Shown piece after piece: positions 8,891 to 16,013 of a stretch of 64,000 bases of DNA. The stretch lies in contig OZ244707.1 of NCBI GenBank assembly GCA_965218875.1, positions 3,037,020 to 3,101,019 on the forward strand, given 5' to 3'. Every line of letters starts with the position of its first letter. Position 1 is the first letter of the stretch. The position numbers and the translations under genes were made by a program. A model generated the notes under the pieces. The model had not been told where the DNA came from and ran no database searches. It saw nothing but the letters and a program-made list of their open reading frames with translations. Origin of the DNA: CBDCMJ01 sp965218875 (lineage in GTDB: Bacteria > Chloroflexota > Dehalococcoidia > Lucifugimonadales > UBA3495).

Positions 8891-9298
8891 TCACCCCAGC
8901 TTGTTCCGGTTGGCAGCCGGCCGCCAGGCTTGGATGACGGCGGTTTCCAGGGCCTGGGAGCCGGGATGCGACACTGAGTTTCGGGCCCGGTTGATAAACC
9001 ACAGTTCGCTCTGAATGGCCTTGTCGTCGCCGAAGGCATCGGAGAATTCTCTCCAGTGCCGCTGTACCAGATGAGGAAAATCATTGACGTCGATTACGTC
9101 GTCGATCTTGCTGCCTTGACCAAGCCTTTGTTTTACTTCGTCGGCACGGCGATCTCCCACTGCGGCACATATCGCGGCGTCAACGGTATTGCCCGGTACC
9201 TGGCGCAACCGGCGCAGCAAGAACGGACGCATGGCGTCCCGGTAAATGTCGATCGCATCGGACAGAGCATCTTTATTGGGTCGGTCCGTGGTTACCAT
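8891..9298 (-). CDS. Small Swt1/HEPN-like protein, possibly truncated
   Basis: A 135-residue protein whose second half (HWREFSDAFG, then ELWFINRARNSVSHPG) carries the Rx3-6H type motif of HEPN RNase-like domains, here RNSVSH, in the arrangement of the Swt1-type HEPN domain found at the N-terminus of larger ATPase or DUF499 proteins linked to phage defence. Here the domain stands alone and the gene stops right after it, so it may be a truncated remnant or a genuine small HEPN protein. The N-terminal half (IDIYRDAMRPFLLRRLRQV) is the helical lead-in typical of the domain. A degenerate copy of its last codons lies at 7928-7971. Identification is moderate. Confidence 0.5.
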   Translation of the reverse strand: MVTTDRPNKDALSDAIDIYRDAMRPFLLRRLRQVPGNTVDAAICAAVGDRRADEVKQRLGQGSKIDDVIDVNDFPHLVQRHWREFSDAFGDDKAIQSELWFINRARNSVSHPGSQALETAVIQAWRPAANRNKLG

Positions 9299-9425
9299 CT
9301 CTTGTAGACCCCCAGTTCAACGATACCAGTCTATTTTAGTGATTTTGCTTGCCAAGTCCAGCGCGCTAGAATATTGGTCTGGGACGCATCAGCCCAAAAC
9401 CTCCCGGCTCCGGGCCGCGTGCGGT

Positions 9426-9454
9426 TTGCCACCAAAATGGCGGTCACGTATAAT
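9426..9454 (+). promoter_or_regulatory. Strong promoter for coaX with almost no leader
   Basis: TTGCCA (9426-9431), 17-base spacer, perfect TATAAT (9449-9454). The expected transcription start, about 7 bases after the -10, falls near 9461, only about 7 bases before the coaX ATG at 9468. The message would therefore be essentially leaderless, which fits the lack of a Shine-Dalgarno before that ATG. Confidence 0.7.
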
Positions 9455-9467
9455 CCCCCGGGACGCG

Positions 9468-10283
9468 ATGCTGCTCACCATCGACATCGGCAACAGCATG
9501 GTCACGCTGGGCGTGTTCGACGGCGCGCGGCTGCACACCACCGTGCGTGTGGCCACCGACACCCGCAGGCTGGCCGACGAGTACGGCCTGCTGATCACCA
9601 ACCTCCTCAACCTCAGGGGCGTCGCCGCCTCCGCTATCGACAGCATCAGCCTCTGCAGCGTGGTCCCTCCCCTCACCGCGGTGTTCGAGGAGGTCTGCCA
9701 GACCTACTTTGGGCAGCGGCCGCTGGTGGTGACCGCCGGGGTGCGCACCGGCCTCCGCATCCTGTACGACAACCCCCGGGACGTGGGATCGGACCGCATC
9801 GTCGACGCCGTGGCCGCCATCGAGCTCTACGGGGCGCCGGTGATCGTGGTGGACTTCGGGACCGCCACCGTCTTCGACGCCGTATCCGGGGACGGCGTGT
9901 ACCTGGGAGGCGCCATCGCCCCGGGCATCAACGTGGCGGCGGAGGCGCTGTTCATCAACACCTCGCAGCTCCGCCGAGTCGAGTTGGTGGCCCCGCAATC
10001 GGCTATCGGCCAGAACACTTCCTCGGCCCTCCGCTCCGGGCTGGTGTTCGGGTACGCCGGACTGGTGGACGGAATGGTGGCCCGGTTCAAAGGGGAGTTG
10101 GGCCCCGGCGCCAAGGTCATCGGCACCGGCGGACTGGCGAGCATAATCGCGCAGGAAACCAACGTCTTCGACGCCATCAACCCCGACTTGACCCTGATCG
10201 GGTTGAGACTGATATACGACATGAACCAGCAGCGCCCGGCCCCTCCGGTATCATCCATATCCGCCGGGGCCCCGGGGGAGTAG
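9468..10283 (+). CDS. coaX: Type III pantothenate kinase
   Basis: Phosphorylates pantothenate to 4'-phosphopantothenate, the first step of CoA synthesis. The ATG at 9468 gives 271 residues beginning MLLTIDIGNSMVTLGVFDG, which holds the type III phosphate-binding motif DIGNS. Other family landmarks are SSVVPP-like LCSVVPPLT, the GSDRIVDAVAAIELYG block, VVDFGTATVFDAV and the GAIAPGI turn. The frame stays open upstream to 9246 but that extension is not homologous-looking and the promoter at 9426-9454 would lie inside it. Type III kinases need a monovalent cation and are not inhibited by CoA. The next step enzyme, CoaBC, starts 10 bases downstream, so pathway and operon agree. Confidence 0.95.
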   Translation: MLLTIDIGNSMVTLGVFDGARLHTTVRVATDTRRLADEYGLLITNLLNLRGVAASAIDSISLCSVVPPLTAVFEEVCQTYFGQRPLVVTAGVRTGLRILYDNPRDVGSDRIVDAVAAIELYGAPVIVVDFGTATVFDAVSGDGVYLGGAIAPGINVAAEALFINTSQLRRVELVAPQSAIGQNTSSALRSGLVFGYAGLVDGMVARFKGELGPGAKVIGTGGLASIIAQETNVFDAINPDLTLIGLRLIYDMNQQRPAPPVSSISAGAPGE

Positions 10284-10293
10284 TCGTCTGACC

Positions 10294-11499
10294 ATGGCCG
10301 GACCGCTGAAGAGCAAGCACGTCGTCCTGGGGGTGACCGGCAGCATCGCCTGCTACAAGGCGCTGGACCTGGCCAGCAAGCTGGTGCAGGCCGGGGCCCT
10401 GGTCGACACGGTGATGAGCTACGGCGCCACCCAGTTCGTGACTCCCCTGGCCTTCCGCAGCATCACTCACCGGGACGTGGTCACCGACGGGTTCGACGCC
10501 GGCTCCCAACTGGCCGTCAACCACGTGGCCCTGGCCCAGCGGGCAGACATCGTGGTCATCGCCCCGGCCACCGTCCACTGCATCGCCAAGCTGGCCGCCG
10601 GGCTGGCCGACGATCCCCTGACCACCACGGCGGTCGCCACCACGGCGCCCCTGCTGGTGGCCCCCGCCATGGACGCCAACATGTTCGACCACCCGGCCAC
10701 CCAGGAAAACCTGGCCAAGCTCCGGGATAGAGGGGTGGCCATCGCCGGCCCGGCCCCGGGCAGGTTGGCGTCGGGCCTCACGGGGATGGGTCGGCTGCTG
10801 GAGACGCCGGAGCTGTTGGGGCACATAACCGCCGCCCTGGGCCGCGGCGGCCCCCTGGCCGGACGCACCATCGTGGTCAGCGCCGGCGGCACCATGGAGG
10901 CCATAGACCCGGTGCGGGTCATCACCAACCACTCCTCGGGCAAGATGGGCCACACCCTGGCGGAGGCGGCCCGCGATCGCGGCGCCCGGGCGGTGTTGGT
11001 GACGGCGGCGGCGCTGCCCGACCCGCCTCTGGTCCGCGTGGTGCGGGTCAAGTCCGCCCAGGATATGTGCGACGCGGTGCTGGAGCAGGTGGAGACCGCC
11101 GACGCCCTGATCATGGCCGCCGCGGTGGCCGACTACCGCCCCGCGGTCCAGGCGGGCGACAAGATCAAGAAGTCCGGCGACGACCTGACCCTCGTCCTGT
11201 CTCAGACCACGGACATTCTGGAAGCGGCCGCGGGCGACTTCGTCAGAGTGGGCTTCTCCGCCGAAAGCCGGGACCTGCTGCCCAACGCCAAGGCCAAGCT
11301 TCAGAAAAAGGGCCTGGACCTGATGGTGGCCAACGACATCACCGAGCCCGGCAGCGGCTTCGGCGCGGACACCAACCGCGTCGCGCTGATCGACCGGGAA
11401 CTAAGGGTGGAGCAGCTACCCCTGCTCACCAAGTACGAGGTGAGCCAAGCGATTCTGGACCGGGTGGCGGCCTTGTTGGCGCCCCTGTTGAAAGAGTAG
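10294..11499 (+). CDS. coaBC: Bifunctional phosphopantothenoylcysteine decarboxylase/phosphopantothenate-cysteine ligase
   Basis: A 401-residue CoaBC fusion. The N-terminal flavin-dependent CoaC half shows VLGVTGSIACYKALD, the FMN-site NHVALAQRADIVVIAPA with the catalytic His, PAMDANMF and the flexible lid cysteine region. The C-terminal CoaB half starts at about residue 190 with VVSAGGTMEAIDPVR, then the nucleotide-binding NHSSGKMG, the AAAVADYRP loop, IKKSG and VANDI. Together they convert phosphopantothenate plus cysteine to phosphopantetheine. In most relatives the CoaB motif reads TAGPT or TAGGT; SAGGT here is a mild variant. It follows coaX by 10 bases in what should be one transcript. 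Confidence 0.96.
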   Translation: MAGPLKSKHVVLGVTGSIACYKALDLASKLVQAGALVDTVMSYGATQFVTPLAFRSITHRDVVTDGFDAGSQLAVNHVALAQRADIVVIAPATVHCIAKLAAGLADDPLTTTAVATTAPLLVAPAMDANMFDHPATQENLAKLRDRGVAIAGPAPGRLASGLTGMGRLLETPELLGHITAALGRGGPLAGRTIVVSAGGTMEAIDPVRVITNHSSGKMGHTLAEAARDRGARAVLVTAAALPDPPLVRVVRVKSAQDMCDAVLEQVETADALIMAAAVADYRPAVQAGDKIKKSGDDLTLVLSQTTDILEAAAGDFVRVGFSAESRDLLPNAKAKLQKKGLDLMVANDITEPGSGFGADTNRVALIDRELRVEQLPLLTKYEVSQAILDRVAALLAPLLKE

Positions 11500-11532
11500 G
11501 GCGCCGCGCCCAAGTCACATGATGCGGCAGCT

Positions 11533-11853
11533 ATGATGGAATCAGTCACCCGGGGCGGCGTAACGGTGGGTCTGGTGGCAACCGGCGCCAGCAACAACAT
11601 CGGCATCGTTGCCTACGGATGGTTAAACAACATAGCCCTGGTGGCTTTGGGCTTCCTCAACGCCATGGGCATAGTCTCCTTCGGCGTGGTCAACTCGGTC
11701 GGCCTGGTTGTCATTGGCGGGGTCAACGCCACGGGGCTGGTCGCCTTGGGCGGAGTCAACTCCATAGGCCTCGTGGCCCTGGGCGGCTTGAATTCCATGG
11801 GGTTAGTTGCCGTGGGCGGCGCCAACACCAAGAGCCTGCTGCCCTTAGAGTAG
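11533..11853 (+). CDS. Small hydrophobic protein made of 11-residue repeats
   Basis: No family name known to me. From about residue 9 to 96 the protein consists of eight tandem 11-residue units ending in Asn, for example SVGLVVIGGVN, ATGLVALGGVN, SIGLVALGGLN and SMGLVAVGGAN; the first four units are more diverged. Gly occurs at fixed positions, with Leu/Ile/Val-Val-Ala between, and no charged residues inside the array. The periodicity suggests a beta-solenoid or a very regular membrane-embedded stack rather than ordinary helices. It begins 33 bases after coaBC on the same strand and is probably co-transcribed. It ends TKSLLPLE. The coding call is supported by the protein-level periodicity with synonymous codon variation. 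Confidence 0.65.
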   Translation: MMESVTRGGVTVGLVATGASNNIGIVAYGWLNNIALVALGFLNAMGIVSFGVVNSVGLVVIGGVNATGLVALGGVNSIGLVALGGLNSMGLVAVGGANTKSLLPLE

Positions 11854-11905
11854 CAGCAGGCCGCTATTCTCCATTTCGCCCCACACAGGCTCCGGGCCTT
11901 CCACT

Positions 11906-12775
11906 TTACCCGGAGACCGCCTCCTTGAAGCGGCGGATGGCGTCGATGTGCTGGTCGGGGCCCTTCAACCCCGCCCGCATGGTGTTGACCGACAGATGGG
12001 TAGCCCCCGCCTCGGCCCAGGCTTCCGCCTGCTTGTTCCAATCGTCGGGCCCGCCGCCGTCGGAGAGGCCAACCCGTCCCTCTATACCGATCTCCCCGGG
12101 GTCTCGCCCGGCCTGCCTGGCGTGCTCCTGCATTTGGCCGATGCGCTCCCGGCCGGCGCTGTCGGGCTGGAACTGGGGAAACCAGCCGTCGCTGATGCGC
12201 CCCACCCGGCGCACCACCTGGTCGGCGTTGCCCCCGATCCAAATGGGTATGGGCCGCTGCACGGGGAGGGGATTGATGCCGGCGTGGGTAACATTGTGAT
12301 AGCGTCCCTCGAAGGAGATCACGTCGTCGGACCACAAGGCCCGCATGAGCCTGATCTGCTCCACGCTGCGGCGGCCCCGGTTGGAAAAGTCCTCGCCCAG
12401 GGCCTCATACTCCACGTAGTTCCACCCGATGCCGATGCCCAGGCGAAGCCGGCCTCCGGTGAGAATGTCCACCTCGGCCGCCTGCTTGGCCACCAGCGCG
12501 GTCTGGCGCTGCCCCAAGATGAGGACGCCCGTGGTCATTTCGATCTTCTCGGTGATGCCCGCCAGGTAGCCGAACAGCACGAAGGGCTCGTGGAACATGT
12601 CGGCGTGGCTGTAGGGCCGGTCCCAGCTTTCCCGCTTGCTGGCGTCGGCCCCCAACACGTGATCGAACACCAGCAGGTGGTCGTACCCCAGGCCCTCGGC
12701 GGCCTGGGCAAAGTCCCGCACGCCGGCGGGGTCGGCCCCAATCTCCGTCTGAGGGAAAATCGCTCCGAGTCTCAT
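11906..12775 (-). CDS. LLM-class (luciferase-like) F420-dependent oxidoreductase
   Basis: A 289-residue luciferase-like monooxygenase-family TIM barrel. The start at 12775 (MRLGAIFPQTEIGADP) follows a perfect AGGAGG; upstream in-frame codons are non-homologous. Visible family features are the GYDHLLVFDHVLG block, TTGVLILGQRQTALVAKQAA, the LTGGRLRLGIGIGWNYVEYE segment and the IPIWIGGNAD strand, with SVNTM in the last strand. These fit the F420-dependent TIGR03619-like group, but FMN is possible. Substrate unknown. It is transcribed toward the coaBC run and separated from it by 52 bases (convergent). Confidence 0.85.
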   Translation of the reverse strand: MRLGAIFPQTEIGADPAGVRDFAQAAEGLGYDHLLVFDHVLGADASKRESWDRPYSHADMFHEPFVLFGYLAGITEKIEMTTGVLILGQRQTALVAKQAAEVDILTGGRLRLGIGIGWNYVEYEALGEDFSNRGRRSVEQIRLMRALWSDDVISFEGRYHNVTHAGINPLPVQRPIPIWIGGNADQVVRRVGRISDGWFPQFQPDSAGRERIGQMQEHARQAGRDPGEIGIEGRVGLSDGGGPDDWNKQAEAWAEAGATHLSVNTMRAGLKGPDQHIDAIRRFKEAVSG

Positions 12776-13180
12776 GGCAACCTCCTGTGAGTGGGTGTAA
12801 AAGAACGGCCGGAAAGCCCGCTGTCTCGCCCGCATAGACGGCCCGGCCCGACGCCGGCACGCCTTCAGGCCCAGGCCCAAGGCCCCGCTCAGTATCCAGG
12901 GTTTGCCCGTACCCGTCAACAACGCTGCGGCCGGGTAACCATTCGGTACTCAGCCGCCGGAATCCGGGGGCCGCCGGCGCCAACGACGCCCGCCCCAGCC
13001 CTGCCATTTCTCGTCGCGGCCATAGTAATTCCGTACCCTCTGTTCGTCATCGCCATGAAGGGCCGCCCCTGGCCCCTGCTGAAGCCATCTATCCTCTCTC
13101 CAAAGAGAGGGAGTCGGGGATGGGCTATAATGCGGCTGCTGGTGTCGAGAAGGCAATCGGACCTTATCCCGGAGGACGCC
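12776..13180. other. Divergent intergenic region
   Basis: Separates the minus-strand LLM gene from the plus-strand acetamidase gene. It contains a small hairpin (CCTCTC/GAGAGG arms, about 13093-13110) and a TATAAT at 13126-13131 that could serve as -10 for the acetamidase gene, though no good -35 is placed. Open frames across this stretch look non-coding. Confidence 0.4.
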
Positions 13181-14290
13181 ATGAAGAGCATAGAGCTGGA
13201 CTACAGCAAGCAGTGCGCCGATGAACCGGCCAAGGGGCACAACCGCTGGCACCCGGATATTCCCCCGGCGTTGGAGGTTGCCCCCGGCGAGGAGGTGGTG
13301 CTGCAGACCAGGAACGCCCTGGACGGCGGGGTAACCCCGGCGTCCAAGCCCGAGGACCTGCTGAACGTCGACCTCGGGCTGGTCCACCCGCTGACCGGCC
13401 CGGTCTACGTTCAGGGCGCGGAACCCGGGGACCTCCTGGAGGTCAGCATCCTGGACATAGAGCCGGCTAGCTGGGGTTTCACCACGGTCATCCCCGGCTT
13501 CGGCTTCCTCAGGGACGTCTTCTCCGAACCCTACGTGGTGCACTGGCGCATCCAGGACGGATACGCCGAGTCCCCCCAGTTGCCCGGGGTGAGAGTGCCC
13601 GGCGCGCCCTTCATGGGGACCATCGGGGTGGCGCCGTCCCGGCAGTTGCGCCAGAAGATACTGTTGCGGGAGGACGAGCTGGCCCGCCGCGGCGGCGCGG
13701 TGCTGGGGCCCGACCCCCAGGGCGCGGTGCCCGCCGGCGAGCCGCTGGCGTCGGAGGGGCTGCGCACCGTTCCGCCCCGGGAGAACGGCGGCAACATGGA
13801 CATCAAGCAGCTGACGGCCGGCACGCGGCTGCTGTTGCCGGTGTTCACCGAGGGCGCGCTCTTTTCCGCCGGAGACGGCCACTACGCCCAGGGCGACGCC
13901 GAGTGCTGCGGCACCGCCGTAGAGATGGACTGCACGCTCCACGCCAGCTTCCGGGTGATCAAGGGCGCGGCGAGGCAACGCAACCTGAGGTTCCCCATCT
14001 TCGAGCGGGACGACTACTTCACAAGCCCGGAGATGGCGGCGCCCAAACGCTTCCTGGCCGCCACCGGCATGTCGATCTCCGAGGATGGGGTAAACGAATC
14101 GGAGAACGCGACCCTGGCGGCCCGCAACGCCGTGTTGACCATGATCCAGCTTCTCATGGAGCGGGGCTGGTCGCGGGAGCAGGCTTACTGCATCTGCAGC
14201 GTGGCGGTCGATTTGAAGCTCAGCGAGGTCGTAGACGTGCCCAACTTCGTGGTCTCCGCCTTCCTGCCGCTGGACATATTCGTCGATTAA
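13181..14290 (+). CDS. Acetamidase/formamidase family protein
   Basis: A 369-residue acetamidase/formamidase-family hydrolase, which in characterised members releases ammonia from short amides such as formamide or acetamide. Family landmarks include the N-terminal KGHNRWHPDIPPALEVAPGE, the VDLGLVHPLTGPVYVQGAEP block with the metal-ligand His, GAPFMGTIGVAP, PPRENGGNMDIKQL and GDGHYAQGDAECCGTAVEMD. All blocks that I associate with the metal site are present. The ATG at 13181 follows CCGGAGG, so the long upstream open frame is not part of the gene. It stands alone, divergent from the LLM oxidoreductase. Confidence 0.9.
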   Translation: MKSIELDYSKQCADEPAKGHNRWHPDIPPALEVAPGEEVVLQTRNALDGGVTPASKPEDLLNVDLGLVHPLTGPVYVQGAEPGDLLEVSILDIEPASWGFTTVIPGFGFLRDVFSEPYVVHWRIQDGYAESPQLPGVRVPGAPFMGTIGVAPSRQLRQKILLREDELARRGGAVLGPDPQGAVPAGEPLASEGLRTVPPRENGGNMDIKQLTAGTRLLLPVFTEGALFSAGDGHYAQGDAECCGTAVEMDCTLHASFRVIKGAARQRNLRFPIFERDDYFTSPEMAAPKRFLAATGMSISEDGVNESENATLAARNAVLTMIQLLMERGWSREQAYCICSVAVDLKLSEVVDVPNFVVSAFLPLDIFVD

Positions 14291-14827
14291 ACACAAGTGG
14301 TCCCGCCGCCCGTCCCAACGGAACGGCACCCCTCGGCCCAGGGTCGGTCGACCGTCAAGAATCAGGGGGGGGCGGGCGGATTCAAAGCTTCGCCGGGTAT
14401 CCTATCGCAGGGGCTCAGGGCTCCGTCCAGGACGTATTGCCTCAAAAGTAACTGTTACAGAAAGGATGGGCGCTGGCAGGGGCTTAGGATGGTGCCCTTC
14501 GGCAAGCTCAGCATGACACGGTGAAGAAGTGCCTCAAGCGCCATGATAATCGAATGGCCCTGGGGCGCTGGAGCCGACGATTGTGGTGCCATAGGGCAGG
14601 ATTTACCGTGTTTCGAAATCGGCCATGCCCGGCCTGCCTTTGAATACATCTGGATACATCTTCGAAGCCGGCTTTAGCAGCCCTTTAGAGGGGCAGGTCT
14701 TCTTTAGGAATCGTCTCCCGCGCCACCGGCACTGCCTATCAGATATGTATCCTATGGACTTGCAGGACACCTCATCTTTTTTCTGTCTCCCAGAATTGCT
14801 TATCACCGGGCTGATGAGGAGGATCTA
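14291..14827. other. Gene-free stretch with a fragment of a common intergenic repeat
   Basis: No convincing gene. Around 14490-14520 it carries CCTTCGGCAAGCTCAGCATG, one arm of a widespread bacterial intergenic repeat family related to the elements at 39221 and 44121. The part from 14600 to 14820 is AT-richer than the core genome and ends with the Shine-Dalgarno of the methyltransferase. Confidence 0.45.
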
Positions 14828-15661
14828 ACGGATACGCAAGCGAATAACCGGGCAACAGCCACACCCGACTACACCCTGGGCTTCAGTGAAGAACTTCTCG
14901 ATCATCTCCGGCGACACACGGCACAGGCCAACGCCGCCTATCTTCTCCCGTATCTGAGGCCCGGCCTGCGCGTGCTCGACTTCGGCTGCGGGCCCGGCAC
15001 CTTATCGGTGGGTCTGGCGAGAGCCGTAGCTCCCGGCGAGATGCACGGCGTGGACATGGAAGAGTCGCAGATAGCCCTAGCCAGGTCAGTGGCCAGGGCC
15101 ACCGTACAGGACAACGCGATATTCCACGTAGGCGACGCGACGGCCCTGCACTTCGAGGACAACTTCTTCGACGTTGCCCACTGCTATAATGTCCTCATGC
15201 ACATTCCTGACACCCAGGCCGTGCTGGCCGAAGTGAAGCGCGTCCTGAAGCCTGGCGGAATCATCGGCTGCCGAGAGATTATCTGCGATTCAAGCTTCTC
15301 GCACCAGGACTTCGGCGTCCTCAAAAAAGCGTGGAACATGTTCGGAGACCTTCTGGATGCTGACGATGGGCATTCCCAGATGGGCAAGGATTTGAAGGTC
15401 CACCTCCTCCAGTCAGGGTTTGCCAATGTCCAGATGGACGCAACTTTCAATGTTTACAGCTCACCCGAAGACATTGCCTCTTTTCACAAGCTGGTTGCCA
15501 ACTGGTTTCTCTCCCCTGCAGTCATGGAATCGGCCTTAAAATACGGGGTGGCCACCGAAAAGCTGTGCAACGAGATACGCGAAGGCCATGAAAAGTGGAA
15601 GGTGCATCCTGGAGCGATGGTTGCCATCGCCTATGGGGAGGCCGTGGCCAACAAGCCGTAA
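14828..15661 (+). CDS. SAM-dependent methyltransferase with an ACG at the start position
   Basis: A class I SAM methyltransferase. Motif I is VLDFGCGPGTLSVGLA, the acidic ribose residue lies in GVDMEESQ, then GDATALHFEDNFFDVAHCYN and VLKPGGIIG; the C-terminal part resembles UbiE/Coq5-type small-molecule methyltransferases. The homologous-looking N-terminus (TPDYTLGFSEELLDHL) extends well upstream of the first usual start, a GTG at 14972 inside motif I. The open frame has no ATG, GTG or TTG between about 14740 and 14972. A perfect GAGGAGG at 14816-14822 sits 5 bases before an in-frame ACG at 14828, exactly where the start should be. Either ACG is used at low efficiency, or a point change has damaged the start. 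From 14828 the product is 277 residues. Confidence 0.75.
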   Translation, partial: TDTQANNRATATPDYTLGFSEELLDHLRRHTAQANAAYLLPYLRPGLRVLDFGCGPGTLSVGLARAVAPGEMHGVDMEESQIALARSVARATVQDNAIFHVGDATALHFEDNFFDVAHCYNVLMHIPDTQAVLAEVKRVLKPGGIIGCREIICDSSFSHQDFGVLKKAWNMFGDLLDADDGHSQMGKDLKVHLLQSGFANVQMDATFNVYSSPEDIASFHKLVANWFLSPAVMESALKYGVATEKLCNEIREGHEKWKVHPGAMVAIAYGEAVANKP

Positions 15662-15662
15662 T

Positions 15663-15840
15663 CCCGGCCCAGGGGCCGACCCGCCCTCCGACCCGGCCCG
15701 GCTTCCGTCCGGACCGCAGCGCACGAATCAATGCCTTGCGTTGACACCCGGTCACCTGGGCTGCGTCGTCCAGAATCGGGCCTTTTTCCTCCCGCTCAGC
15801 TCTTCCGTACCGCTCCCTGGTCACTTCTGAATACTCCTTC
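15663..15840 (-). pseudogene. N-terminal scrap of an integrase/transposase
   Basis: On the minus strand the translation reads VKEYSEVTRERYGRAEREEK, then GPILDDAAQVTGCQRKALIRAL, a pattern typical of the N-terminus of IS transposases whose homologous text is Y..A.KKEKG.ILDEF...TGY.RK.AIR.L. No catalytic DDE domain follows; homology ends where the methyltransferase gene begins. It is a decayed insertion-sequence fragment abutting the methyltransferase stop codon. Confidence 0.5.
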
Positions 15841-15932
15841 ACTCCGCCTGGCCTCACGCCACCCTCCGGCAACATCATTCACGAGACAACGATACCCCTT
15901 CGGTAACATTACTTGTGAGTCAATTCGCAAGA

Positions 15933-15961
15933 TTGACGCCCATTGGGGCCCGCCATATAAT
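15933..15961 (+). promoter_or_regulatory. Promoter for the sdhABE operon
   Basis: TTGACG (15933-15938), 17-base spacer, perfect TATAAT (15956-15961). The predicted start near 15968 leaves a leader of about 46 bases before the sdhA ATG at 16014. It is one of the best promoter matches in the window. Confidence 0.65.
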
Positions 15962-16013
15962 ATTCCCGCCGAACAGTATTCGAAAACCAGGTAATTCGAC
16001 ACACGAGTTAGAG

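Noticed and set aside
12791..13180. N-terminal extension of the acetamidase
   Set aside because: The text is low complexity, and a GGAGG-preceded ATG at 13181 starts the conserved domain.
14603..14828. Overlapping small frames on both strands
   Set aside because: No homology or ribosome-binding sites; the region is better read as intergenic.
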